Source: Chlorobiota bacterium (lineage in GTDB: Bacteria; Bacteroidota; Bacteroidia; Flavobacteriales; Flavobacteriaceae). From it: 10,308 nt of DNA. Numbering within the stretch: position 1 is the first letter of the stretch; the number at the start of each line of letters is the position of its first letter. The notes below the pieces were generated by a model that was not told where the DNA came from, did not search any database, and saw only the letters and a list, made by a program, of their open reading frames with translations. Of the stretch, positions 1 to 7,922 are shown in pieces. The position numbers and the translations under genes are program-made. The stretch lies in contig JAADHG010000145.1 in the NCBI GenBank assembly GCA_013151975.1, positions 1 to 10,308 of the forward strand, given 5' to 3'.

Positions 1-2
1 TT

Positions 3-587
3 CATAAAGATTATAAAAAGGCTTTGAGTGCTTACAAGAAAGCTACAGAGTTTCATGACAGCATTATGAATGAAGACTCTCAAAAGAATATTATAAGTAC
101 TCAGATTGAATATGAAACAGCTAAAAAAGATGCGCAAATTCAGGAGTTGGCTACTGAAAAAAGAAAGATATTGATAAATGAACAAGCCAATTATAAACGC
201 CTGATATTTATTATAATAATGGGTGTTATTATCATTTTTATATTAGTGGTTGTTTTTAATTTACGCCGGAAAAATTTAGATTTAGAGCTACAAAATAAAA
301 AGTCTGAAATACAAAAGTATTTATTACAGATTAACAAGCTAAAAGATAAAGTTGAAGATAAAGAAGTAAATTCTTCTCAAGATATAGCCGAAAAATTAAA
401 TTATTTTGAATTGTCTAAGAGGGAGAAAGAAGTTATTGATTTAATTTCAAAAGGACTGAGTAATGACGAAATAGCCGACAAAATTTTTGTCTCTAAAAAT
501 ACCATTAAGACCCACATTAAAAATATCTATACTAAATTGGATGTTAAAAACAGAATTCAGGCTATTAAGAAAATAAAAGCACTGTAG
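3..587 (+). CDS. Membrane-anchored TPR/LuxR-type transcriptional regulator, C-terminal part (5' end outside window)
   Basis: The frame is open to the left edge. The first in-frame start-like codon is a TTG at 24, but the seven codons before it (HKDYKKA) continue a TPR-like helix, so the true start lies outside the window. Numbering from that TTG: the end of a tetratricopeptide region (about 1-25), a charged helix, one hydrophobic membrane segment (about 60-80) followed by RRKN, a coiled coil (about 83-115), and a LuxR/GerE helix-turn-helix (about 129-187) with the typical L-S-x-R-E-x-E-V start and the SKNTIKTHIKNIYTKL recognition region. Bacteroidetes have many such regulators, in which an extracytoplasmic TPR part is thought to sense a signal and a cytoplasmic LuxR domain to bind DNA. 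No response-regulator receiver domain is visible in this part. The ligand and targets are unknown. The neighbouring LRR gene is a plausible target by position only. Confidence 0.9.
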   Translation, partial: HKDYKKALSAYKKATEFHDSIMNEDSQKNIISTQIEYETAKKDAQIQELATEKRKILINEQANYKRLIFIIIMGVIIIFILVVVFNLRRKNLDLELQNKKSEIQKYLLQINKLKDKVEDKEVNSSQDIAEKLNYFELSKREKEVIDLISKGLSNDEIADKIFVSKNTIKTHIKNIYTKLDVKNRIQAIKKIKAL

Positions 588-686
588 ATTTCGGTCAGTT
601 ATTTTAACAAAAAACAGGTCTAAAAAAGGCAGACAAAACAGCTTGTATTAACACTTCTCTTAATTTTGCCCATTTTTCGTAAAATA

Positions 687-704
687 ATCACCCTTTAGGG
701 TGAT
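687..704. promoter_or_regulatory. Perfect inverted repeat, candidate operator
   Basis: The sequence ATCACCCTTTAGGGTGAT has two perfect 8-bp arms around a TT centre and stands out in an AT-rich intergenic region. It is not followed directly by a T tract, so it does not look like an intrinsic terminator. Its centre lies about 52 bp upstream of the -7 element at 748-755, roughly -66 from the predicted transcription start, which suits an activator site. The protein that binds is unknown; the upstream LuxR-type regulator is one candidate (inference). Confidence 0.55.
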
Positions 705-747
705 GTGAATCATACTTTTTGATGATATAAAATTTTTATTTCAAACG

Positions 748-755
748 TAATTTTG
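748..755 (+). promoter_or_regulatory. Putative -7 promoter element of the LRR gene
   Basis: TAATTTTG matches the Bacteroidetes -7 consensus TAnnTTTG and lies 34 bp before the ATG at 790, giving a predicted leader of about 28 nt. The nearest upstream TTTG (718-721) is 26 bp away, longer than the usual spacing of about 17-23, so the -33 contact may be weak. A second TAATTTTG at 661-668 is an alternative; if that one is used, the palindrome at 687-704 would lie in the transcript. Confidence 0.5.
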
Positions 756-789
756 CCTTAAATTTAATAATCTCTCAAAACAAAATAGT

Positions 790-3700
790 ATGAAAAAAAT
801 TACAATTTTAATCGGCATGATTTTAATATCATGCGCTGGTTATTCGCAAACCACCTCAATTCCCGATCCTATTTTTGAACAGTATCTAATAGACAACGGT
901 ATTGATACAGACGGCACTTTAAACGGCCATGTTGCTACGGCAGATATTATTGGCGTGACTCATATAAGTGTATCTGATATGAATATAAATAGTCTGGAAG
1001 GTATTCAAGATTTCACATCTTTAACTGATTTGAGTTGTGCTAGAAATAACCTAACAAGCATTACATTACCAGATGTTACAGGTTTGGCTACTTTTAATAT
1101 AGCTGGTAATAATTTAACAACAATTAACTTCCCTCCAAGTTTTACACAATTATTAGAGTTTTCTTGTGCTGACAACCAAATAACATCGATTAATTTTAAC
1201 AATATAACCTATATCAATTGGTTTGATTGCCCTAACAACCTGTTTACATCATTAGATTTAAGTGCTATAGATGTTGAGGGGTTGCAATGTACGGGTAACC
1301 CTTTATTAGAAAGTATTGATTTTAGAAATGGACAAGACATGTCTCAAGTCTATCAGTTTGATGCTACAAACAACCCCAATTTAACTTGTATTTATGTTGA
1401 TGATGCTTCAGATGCCAACTTGACTAATTGGAGTATTAATCATGCTGTAACAAATTTTGTAGAAGATTCAGCTGGTTGTACGCTTGCTCAAACAGGAACT
1501 TATGTGCCTGATGATAATTTTGAAGCTTACTTAGAAGCTAATGGAATGGGTAACGGAACGCCAAATGATAATTGGGTACTTACAGCCAATATTGAAACAG
1601 TAACAGACTTAGATGTTAGTAATAAAAGTATAGCCGATTTAACCGGTATTCAAGATTTTGCAGCTTTAACAACCTTAGATTGTAGTGGCAATGCTCTGAC
1701 AGCTTTAGATTTAAGCTCAAACCTAAATTTAAACACAACACTTAACGCTTCTGGAAACCAATTAACATCAATACAACTTCCAAATAATGCTGGGTTAGGT
1801 GTTTTTAATATTTCACACAACAATTTAACAGGATTAAATTTTCCCGCAACTTATACAACTTTGCTTACTTTTGATTGTACTTATAACAGCCTTGCTTATA
1901 TACTTTTTAACAATATCACTTATATAAACGCTATGGATTGTTCTAATAATTTATTAATAGATTTAGATTTTACCACGGTAAATGTTGAAGGGCTTACTTG
2001 TAGCAACAATCCTATAATAAATAAAATTTACTTAAAAAATGGTCATAATAAAACTGATATGTATCAATTTATAGCTCATAATGACCCACTCTTAACATGT
2101 ATTTTTGTCGACGACCCAGCTTGGAGTACAACTAACTGGACACAAATTGATGATACAGCTCATTTTGTAGCAGATAATGCTGGTTGTCAATATTATAAAG
2201 ACCATACTTATGTGCCCGATGATAATTTTGAACAAGCTTTGATTGACCAAGGTTATGATGATGTTTTAGATAATTATGTCTTAACAAGTGACATCAATTA
2301 CATCGGCTTTTTAGATGTTTCTGGTAAGAATATTAGCAGTTTAGAAGGTATTCAAGGTTTTATGGAGTTATCAACCTTGGTTTGTAGTAATAATAACTTA
2401 ACTTACTTAGATATTAGTAAGAATCATATTCTTGAATTTGGTTGTGATAACAACCAACTAACCACTTTAATTTTAAATGTTGAAGTAGGCGTTGTAGATT
2501 GCAGTAATAACCAATTATCAAGTCTTGATATACCAACGGGAATCGAAAATTTAAATTGCAGTCATAATGCCTTTACATCTTTAGATTTAAGTAATACAAA
2601 CTATTTAAGTATTTTAGATTGTAGTAATAACCAGTTAACAACGTTAGATTTAAGAAATGGCCAAAACAATCAAATTGTTTACGATTATGATTTTGATGCC
2701 AGAAATAATCCAGATTTAACCTGTATTTATGTTGATGATGTGGCTTATAGGAACACAAATTGGCCTAACATTGACGGAGGAACACATTTTGTTTTAGACG
2801 AAGCCGCTTGTAGTCAAACCGCCACTACTTATGTACCCGACGATAACTTTGAAGCCTATCTTGAAGCTAATGGCATGGGTAATGGTATTGCCAATGATAA
2901 TTATGTAGATACTGGTAATATATCGGGTGTTACATCATTGCTTATTTATAATAAAAATATAGCAGATTTAACGGGTATTGAAGATTTTACAGCTTTACAA
3001 GTTTTAAATTGTAATGGAAATACGCTAACATCATTAAATGTAACTCAGAATTTGGCTTTAAAAGAACTCTACGCTAATACTATGACAGGTATAACAACTC
3101 TTGATGTTAGTCATAACACAGAGCTCGAAGTTCTATCTGTAGAAGACACACATTTGAATGCGATTGATGTTAGTACCAATACAAAATTGTTAACGCTAAC
3201 CTTAGCTAATAATAATTTAACAGGCAATCTAGATTTAACCAATAATCCTTTACTAGAATATTTTCATTGTGAAAATAATGCACTAACGGGATTAAATATC
3301 AGTAACAAACCCGCATTGACTACTATTTATTGTTCAAATAATCAAATAGCCAATTTAAACCTGAGTGGTGATACTGCTTTAAGTGAGTTACATTGTGGTA
3401 ATAATGGCTTTACCACCCTAGATTTAAGTTCAAATATTGCCTTAACCAAAGTGTTCTGCAATAATAGTGTATCGCTTAACAGTATTGATTTACGAAATGG
3501 TCATAATGCTATTATAACAGATTTTGACACAACTTCTAGCGCAGCGCTATCGTGTATTTTTGTAGATGATGTAACCTACAGTACTTCAAACTGGACTCAT
3601 ATTGATCCAACTACACATTTTGTGCCCGATGAGGCTACTTGTAACAGCTATACACAAGTCTATGTACCCGATGATAATTTTGAAGCTTATCTTGAAGCCA

Positions 3701-5136
3701 ATGCAATGGGTAATGGCATCGCTAATGATAATTATGCCTCTAAAGCTTATATTGAACTTCAAACAGACTTAGATGTTTCTAATAAAGGGATAACAGATTT
3801 AACAGGCATAGAAGCGTTTACAAATCTACAAAGTTTAGTTTGTAGCAACAATAGCTTAACAAGTTTAGACCTAACAGCTCTTACAAGTTTACAGAATTTA
3901 CATTGTGATAATAACCAATTGACTGGTTTAATTTATCCTCCGAATGTAACTGAATTAGACTGTAATCATAATCAATTAACAAGTCTTATTGTATCAGACC
4001 AAATGTTTAGTTTAGATTGTAGTTATAATCTGTTAACAGCCTTAGATGTGAGTGCTAATACCTATATCAGTCATGTTTTTTGTAACAATAATCAGTTAAC
4101 ATCATTAGATATGAGGAACGGCGGCAATACATTTTTGTATTCGTTTGATTTTGACGCTACAAGCAATCCAAATTTAACTTGTGTTTTTGTTGACGATCCA
4201 GCTTGGAGCGACAGTAATTGGGCAAGTAGTGTTGATGCAACAGCAAGTTTTGTTGCCAGTGAAGCCGATTGTGGTTCTACACAAATGACCTATGTGCCAG
4301 ATAATAATTTCGAACAATTATTAATTGATTTGGGTTATGATTCGGGTGCTTTAGATGATTTTGTTATAACATCACATATAAATACTATTGTTACTTTAGA
4401 TTTAGGAAATAGAGATATCGTAGATTTTACAGGCATAGAAGATTTTGTGATGCTCGAAACTATTTATTGTAGAAACAACGACCCTGTTCATTTAGATTTA
4501 GGAGCTCTAGGTGGTTTGATACATATATATGTTAGTGGTAATCCGCGTTTATCATCAATTGTATTACCGGGAGCTTTTGGAAAAAAAGGTACTGCCAATA
4601 AATCAAATGGAGGAGCTAATACCACTTTACTTACTGTAGATTTACACGGTAATGCTCTAACATCACTAGACTTATCTAATTATACGCAGTTAACAACTAT
4701 AAAAGTAAACGACAATAATTTAACGAGTTTAAATGTTCAGAATGGCAATAACAGTAATATTGATGCAGCTAATTTTGATGCCAGTGGTAATAGTAATTTA
4801 GCCGATATAGTTGTAGATGACGCTTCTTATGCGGCTGCCAATTGGCCAAATGTAGATCCTGCTTCAACATTTACTACAGATAGTACTCTAGGTGTTGAAG
4901 ATATTATATTGTCAAGTAAAATTTCAATATATCCAAATCCGGCTAAGGATAATATCAAAATTATAGCGCCAAGCACGGTCATAAATAAAATTGAAATTTA
5001 TAATTTCTTAGGTATTCCTGTTAAGATTTATCACAAGCAAAACCAATATTCAATTGTTAATTTGCCCGCAGGCATGTATTTGATTAAAATAGATACCGAT
5101 GATGGTATCGCTGTAAAAAAATTGATAATTAAATAA
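790..5136 (+). CDS. Secreted modular leucine-rich-repeat protein with T9SS type A sorting domain
   Basis: This 1448-residue protein starts with a signal peptide (about 1-20, K-K then a hydrophobic core, ending GYSQ). Cleavage after Q20 is the likely reading, but L-I-S-C at 12-15 also fits a lipobox. Six modules follow, starting at residues 24, 238, 474, 681, 958 and 1168. Each opens with a (Y)VPDDNFE-like header and contains LRRs of about 21 residues of the form L-x-x-L-D-L-S-x-N-x-x-L-x-x-L-x-C-x-N-N-x. Each then closes with an R/K-N-G segment, a C-I-x-V-D-D strand, N-W and a second cysteine. Residues from about 1378 (with YPNP) to 1448 form a typical Por/T9SS C-terminal sorting domain, so the protein should cross the outer membrane by T9SS and be anchored on the surface or released. 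Such LRR proteins are thought to bind partners or substrates, but no ligand can be read from the sequence. There is no catalytic domain. Confidence 0.93.
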   Translation: MKKITILIGMILISCAGYSQTTSIPDPIFEQYLIDNGIDTDGTLNGHVATADIIGVTHISVSDMNINSLEGIQDFTSLTDLSCARNNLTSITLPDVTGLATFNIAGNNLTTINFPPSFTQLLEFSCADNQITSINFNNITYINWFDCPNNLFTSLDLSAIDVEGLQCTGNPLLESIDFRNGQDMSQVYQFDATNNPNLTCIYVDDASDANLTNWSINHAVTNFVEDSAGCTLAQTGTYVPDDNFEAYLEANGMGNGTPNDNWVLTANIETVTDLDVSNKSIADLTGIQDFAALTTLDCSGNALTALDLSSNLNLNTTLNASGNQLTSIQLPNNAGLGVFNISHNNLTGLNFPATYTTLLTFDCTYNSLAYILFNNITYINAMDCSNNLLIDLDFTTVNVEGLTCSNNPIINKIYLKNGHNKTDMYQFIAHNDPLLTCIFVDDPAWSTTNWTQIDDTAHFVADNAGCQYYKDHTYVPDDNFEQALIDQGYDDVLDNYVLTSDINYIGFLDVSGKNISSLEGIQGFMELSTLVCSNNNLTYLDISKNHILEFGCDNNQLTTLILNVEVGVVDCSNNQLSSLDIPTGIENLNCSHNAFTSLDLSNTNYLSILDCSNNQLTTLDLRNGQNNQIVYDYDFDARNNPDLTCIYVDDVAYRNTNWPNIDGGTHFVLDEAACSQTATTYVPDDNFEAYLEANGMGNGIANDNYVDTGNISGVTSLLIYNKNIADLTGIEDFTALQVLNCNGNTLTSLNVTQNLALKELYANTMTGITTLDVSHNTELEVLSVEDTHLNAIDVSTNTKLLTLTLANNNLTGNLDLTNNPLLEYFHCENNALTGLNISNKPALTTIYCSNNQIANLNLSGDTALSELHCGNNGFTTLDLSSNIALTKVFCNNSVSLNSIDLRNGHNAIITDFDTTSSAALSCIFVDDVTYSTSNWTHIDPTTHFVPDEATCNSYTQVYVPDDNFEAYLEANAMGNGIANDNYASKAYIELQTDLDVSNKGITDLTGIEAFTNLQSLVCSNNSLTSLDLTALTSLQNLHCDNNQLTGLIYPPNVTELDCNHNQLTSLIVSDQMFSLDCSYNLLTALDVSANTYISHVFCNNNQLTSLDMRNGGNTFLYSFDFDATSNPNLTCVFVDDPAWSDSNWASSVDATASFVASEADCGSTQMTYVPDNNFEQLLIDLGYDSGALDDFVITSHINTIVTLDLGNRDIVDFTGIEDFVMLETIYCRNNDPVHLDLGALGGLIHIYVSGNPRLSSIVLPGAFGKKGTANKSNGGANTTLLTVDLHGNALTSLDLSNYTQLTTIKVNDNNLTSLNVQNGNNSNIDAANFDASGNSNLADIVVDDASYAAANWPNVDPASTFTTDSTLGVEDIILSSKISIYPNPAKDNIKIIAPSTVINKIEIYNFLGIPVKIYHKQNQYSIVNLPAGMYLIKIDTDDGIAVKKLIIK
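859..4890 (+). repeat. Six tandem LRR modules within the secreted protein gene
   Basis: Module starts are at nt 859, 1501, 2209, 2830, 3661 and 4291. Their lengths are 214, 236, 207, 277, 210 and about 200 residues. The DNA at the headers is itself repeated, for example around tatgtacccgatgataa at 2830 and 3661. By header, modules 2, 4 and 5 group together (EAYLEAN, G-N-G, DLTGI), as do 1 and 3 (FEQ.LID, SLEGIQ); module 6 mixes features. By body, module 1 matches 2 (both with NNITYIN and VEGL.C), and 3 matches 5. Module 4 is longer, with about eight regular 21-residue repeats. The pattern points to repeated duplication and recombination within the gene. Confidence 0.85.
4921..5133 (+). other. 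T9SS type A C-terminal sorting domain coding segment
   Basis: Residues 1378-1448 of the LRR protein begin ISIYPNPAKDN, continue through a beta-rich segment containing I-E-I-Y-N-F-L-G, and end with LPAGMYLIKI and a KKLIIK tail. This layout is that of the Por secretion system C-terminal sorting domain known from Bacteroidetes. It directs outer-membrane translocation and is usually removed on export. It implies that the host has a working type IX secretion system, whose genes are not in this window. Confidence 0.92.
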
Positions 5137-5150
5137 GTGAGAGGTTGTCT

Positions 5151-5194
5151 TTAAGTGCTTGTCCGTTATTTTAGGGCAAGCACTTAATATTTTT
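5151..5194 (+). terminator. Intrinsic terminator between convergent genes
   Basis: The arms at 5151-5164 and 5174-5187 pair over 14 bp with one T-G wobble. The outer 11 bp (ttaagtgcttg / caagcacttaa) are perfect. The loop is 9 nt and TATTTTT follows on the plus strand. It lies 14 bp after the LRR stop. On the minus strand the same hairpin forms but no T tract follows, so it ends the aminotransferase transcript less convincingly. The T tract overlaps the aminotransferase stop codon. Confidence 0.85.
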
Positions 5195-6371
5195 AAGAAA
5201 GTTCTGCTATAACTTCTAATAATATTTCACAACCCTTTTTTAAGTCGGTTTTAGAAATATTTAACGGTGGCGTAATGCGTATGGCTCGTCCTTCAAAAAG
5301 TAACCAAAATAAAATCAGGCCACGGTCTAAGCACTTTAGAATTACATTTGAAGCAAAGTCGGCATCACGCATAATAAGGGCTAACATCATACCTGTCCCA
5401 CGTATTTCTTTAATTTCGGGATGTATGAGTAAATCGCACATCATTTGTCCTTTTTCTGTAACGTCGGCTAACAATTTAGGTTTAACAATCTGCTTTAAAG
5501 TAGCAAGAGCAGCTGCGGCAATAACAGGATGTCCGCCAAATGTGGTAATATGTCCTAATTTTGGATGATGGCTCAACAAATCCATATATTCTTTTGAAGC
5601 ACTTAATGCTCCAATGGGCATACCGCCCCCCAAACCTTTACCCAAAACGACAATATCGGGGACAACATTATAGTTTTCAAAACCAAAAACTTTTCCAGTT
5701 CTGCCAAATCCGGTCTGAATTTCATCTAAAATAAACAAAGCGCCCATTTCTTTACAGCGTGCTTTTACCTTTTGTAAATAATTATTTACAGGGGCAATAA
5801 AACCGGCACCACCCTGAATAGTTTCTAAAATAACCGCCGCTGTTTTGGAGGTTATTTTATCTAAATCAGAGTCATTATTAAATTCAATGAACCGCGTGTT
5901 GGGAATCAAGGGTCTAAAAGCACGGTTTTGTTTTTCAACGCCACAAACACTCATGGCACCTTGGGTGTTGCCATGGTATCCTTTACGAGCTGCAATAACT
6001 TCACTACGTCCTGTAACACGTTTGGCTAATTTTAGGGCACCTTCGGTAGCTTCTGTCCCCGAATTGGTTAAATAAGTCATTTGTAAAGGCGCGGGGAGGT
6101 GTTGTGCTAATAATTTACACAAATCCATCTGAGGCTTTTGAATAAACTCACCATAAACCATTACGTGTGTATATTTGGCAAGCTGTTTTATAATTGCCTT
6201 TTCTACCTTTTTGGGTCTATGTCCTAGACTATTAGCCGAAACACCTGCTACAAAATCTAAATAAGCGTTGCCATTGACATCATAAATATAAGAGCCTTTG
6301 GCACTTGAAATTTTTAGTTTAAGTGGGTTAGGGGATGTTTGTGCTTGATATTTTAAAAAATCATCTTCCAA
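5193..6371 (-). CDS. Class III PLP-dependent aminotransferase (acetylornithine/ornithine/GABA-type family)
   Basis: This is a fold-type I aminotransferase of the class III (ornithine/acetylornithine/4-aminobutyrate) family. In the longest reading (GTG at 6476, 427 aa) the key parts are S-G-T-E-A at 139-143 (phosphate binding), K-G-Y-H-G at 165-169 (ring stacking), L-D-E-I-Q-T-G-F-G-R-T-G from 250 with Asp251 facing the pyridine nitrogen, Lys280 in VLGKGLGGG as the PLP Schiff-base lysine, and T-T-F-G-G near 311. All are intact. The amino donor cannot be told from the sequence. Homology to the family begins at about E-D-D-F-L-K-Y-Q, so I chose the TTG at 6371 (392 aa). CTG at 6386 (397 aa) and ATG at 6461 (overlapping the upstream gene by 74 nt) are alternatives. 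It is the last gene of the minus-strand block, directly after the OstA-like gene, and probably co-transcribed with it. Confidence 0.88.
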   Translation of the reverse strand: MEDDFLKYQAQTSPNPLKLKISSAKGSYIYDVNGNAYLDFVAGVSANSLGHRPKKVEKAIIKQLAKYTHVMVYGEFIQKPQMDLCKLLAQHLPAPLQMTYLTNSGTEATEGALKLAKRVTGRSEVIAARKGYHGNTQGAMSVCGVEKQNRAFRPLIPNTRFIEFNNDSDLDKITSKTAAVILETIQGGAGFIAPVNNYLQKVKARCKEMGALFILDEIQTGFGRTGKVFGFENYNVVPDIVVLGKGLGGGMPIGALSASKEYMDLLSHHPKLGHITTFGGHPVIAAAALATLKQIVKPKLLADVTEKGQMMCDLLIHPEIKEIRGTGMMLALIMRDADFASNVILKCLDRGLILFWLLFEGRAIRITPPLNISKTDLKKGCEILLEVIAELS

Positions 6372-6387
6372 AAGAATATTTTTCAGA

Positions 6388-7881
6388 TTAATTATAAATA
6401 TGGAATTTTGTTTTTGGACGTTCTGCTTCTCGCCAGATAAAACCTCTGAGTTTACGCACATTTTTAGGCAGTTCACTTTCAGGGTAGGTGATGCCCTCTG
6501 GTTTTGTTATAAATTTAACAGATTGTATATCGCCTTTTTTTAAGACAAACCGAATTTTACTACACTCAGATTTATTTATACCTATTAGTTTACCCGCATC
6601 ATTTCTTAAGTAATAAAGTAACTCGCTATTACCTATAACATCAACATCTTTAAGATCGCCATCTGTAAATTTACCTTTTATAAAACGCCCTTTTATTTGG
6701 TTAAATCCGGATGAATCCTTCTGAATTATAAGGGCGTTGTGTAATACTTTTAGACTGTCTAATTTGTTGGTTTTTAGGTTTTTTGTAAATAAAATAGTAT
6801 CGCCAGTAATCTGACTATCGTTAGCCCAAAGAATAGGGTTTTTATACATAGTTGTAACACCAGTTGCACTATTCGAAAATATAGAATCGCAAGCGCCTTG
6901 CAGATCGGGCTTGTAAAACTTAACGTGATGAAAAGCACGAATTTTTCTATTGTCTTGCTCTCCTGTTAAGAGTAAAGTGTCCCCATGAATAAAAAGAGAA
7001 TCTCTGCCAGATATAATAATAGCCATAGCATTTTTTACAACAAAAGAAGAGTCTTTAAATTTGTAATATTCTGCATAACCACCTTTAGAAATTGTATTAT
7101 TTTTAATATCTGTAACTATAACATTACCCGTTGCTGATGAAAACCCTAGTGCTTTATTGTAGTAAAGACTGTCGCCTTCAATTACTTGATTCTTACTTAT
7201 TATTTTGGCATTTTTTAGAAAATGAGCAATATCATTCGAGGTGTTGTAAAATCCCTTTTCACAATAAATAGTACTTTCGGGGCTTATAATTCTAGAAGGG
7301 CCAAAAAGATAGGCTATTTTAGAATTTGTATAATAATCTAACCGCTCACTTTTGAGGATGTAATCTGGGTTTGTCAGTACTACATTTGTTTTGGCAACAA
7401 ATTTTTTATTTTCGAGATAATAATGTCCTATTTTACTCTTTAAAGTATTAGTAGTATCTATAATTGTACCGTTATTATTGTAATAAAGTACTTGTTTTTT
7501 TCTGTCGAAATACAAAGTATCTGTCAAGAGTGTTACGGCATTGTCTTTAAGTTTAACATTCCCCCACGAGATTGCTAACTTACTATTACCGTTGTAGTTG
7601 GTATATTTACTGGTTTGCTTTATTGTATCTCCTTGGTTAATAATTACGTTGCCTATAGCTTTTAAGAAATTGTTTTTTTTATATTGAATAGCCTTTTTAC
7701 ATCTCAGAGAAATCCCCTGATGGATAATATGTACATTTCCCGATAGTATTGTAGCTCCTGGATATTTTGCTTCATCTACAAAAGTATTATCGGCATGTAC
7801 TATTTTAATACGTTTTTCTTGAGAAAAAACATTGAAAGTAATTGCTAAAAAGAATACCAATAAATAGGTTTTTTGCATCAT
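6388..7881 (-). CDS. OstA/LptA-like periplasmic protein
   Basis: A signal peptide (about 1-21, hydrophobic core ending FNVFSQ) precedes a beta-strand-rich protein of 497 residues with OstA/LptA-type repeats. These are seen as Y-P-G-A-x-x-L-S-G-N-V at 40-50, followed by H-x-G and L-x-C-x-x-A, and A-I-G-N-V-I-I-N-Q-G-D-T at 75-86. Further G-N-V and D-T/S-L repeats run along the protein. In the family, OstA/LptA domains form a beta-jellyroll that carries lipopolysaccharide across the periplasm. Bacteroidetes have long versions like this one, often simply called OstA-like. The exact role (LPS transport or outer-membrane assembly) is inferred. The start is one of two consecutive ATGs (7881 or 7878). 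It lies 41 bp after purA, and its stop is within a few bases of the likely aminotransferase start. Confidence 0.85.
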   Translation of the reverse strand: MMQKTYLLVFFLAITFNVFSQEKRIKIVHADNTFVDEAKYPGATILSGNVHIIHQGISLRCKKAIQYKKNNFLKAIGNVIINQGDTIKQTSKYTNYNGNSKLAISWGNVKLKDNAVTLLTDTLYFDRKKQVLYYNNNGTIIDTTNTLKSKIGHYYLENKKFVAKTNVVLTNPDYILKSERLDYYTNSKIAYLFGPSRIISPESTIYCEKGFYNTSNDIAHFLKNAKIISKNQVIEGDSLYYNKALGFSSATGNVIVTDIKNNTISKGGYAEYYKFKDSSFVVKNAMAIIISGRDSLFIHGDTLLLTGEQDNRKIRAFHHVKFYKPDLQGACDSIFSNSATGVTTMYKNPILWANDSQITGDTILFTKNLKTNKLDSLKVLHNALIIQKDSSGFNQIKGRFIKGKFTDGDLKDVDVIGNSELLYYLRNDAGKLIGINKSECSKIRFVLKKGDIQSVKFITKPEGITYPESELPKNVRKLRGFIWREAERPKTKFHIYN

Positions 7882-7891
7882 AAAGTAACGA

Positions 7892-7899
7892 CAAAATTA
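7892..7899 (-). promoter_or_regulatory. Possible internal -7 promoter element before the OstA-like gene
   Basis: On the minus strand the 41-bp purA-ostA gap contains TAATTTTG, a match to TAnnTTTG, ending 10 bp before the ATG. It would give an almost leaderless transcript, and I see no good -33 TTG at the right distance. A 6-bp inverted repeat (aagtaa at 7883-7888, ttactt at 7897-7902) overlaps it. It could be chance in AT-rich DNA; read-through from purA is equally possible. Confidence 0.25.
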
Positions 7900-7922
7900 C
7901 TTAATTTAGTTTTATTTACAGA

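Noticed and set aside
588..660. Terminator after the LuxR-type regulator
   Set aside because: Only a 4-bp GTCT/AGAC pairing is visible and no T tract follows it, so read-through into the palindrome region cannot be excluded.
1005..1202. Minus-strand frames inside the LRR gene (also 2573-2758)
   Set aside because: They arise from the repetitive LRR coding sequence read in reverse and have no independent support.
1501..4320. Regularly spaced repeats that could suggest a CRISPR or other non-coding array
   Set aside because: The units are ~600-830 bp apart, lie in one long reading frame and encode LRR modules.
5275..5568. Open frame on the plus strand inside the aminotransferase gene
   Set aside because: It is antisense to a well-conserved aminotransferase, has no recognisable domain and no promoter; the same holds for 5845-6075.
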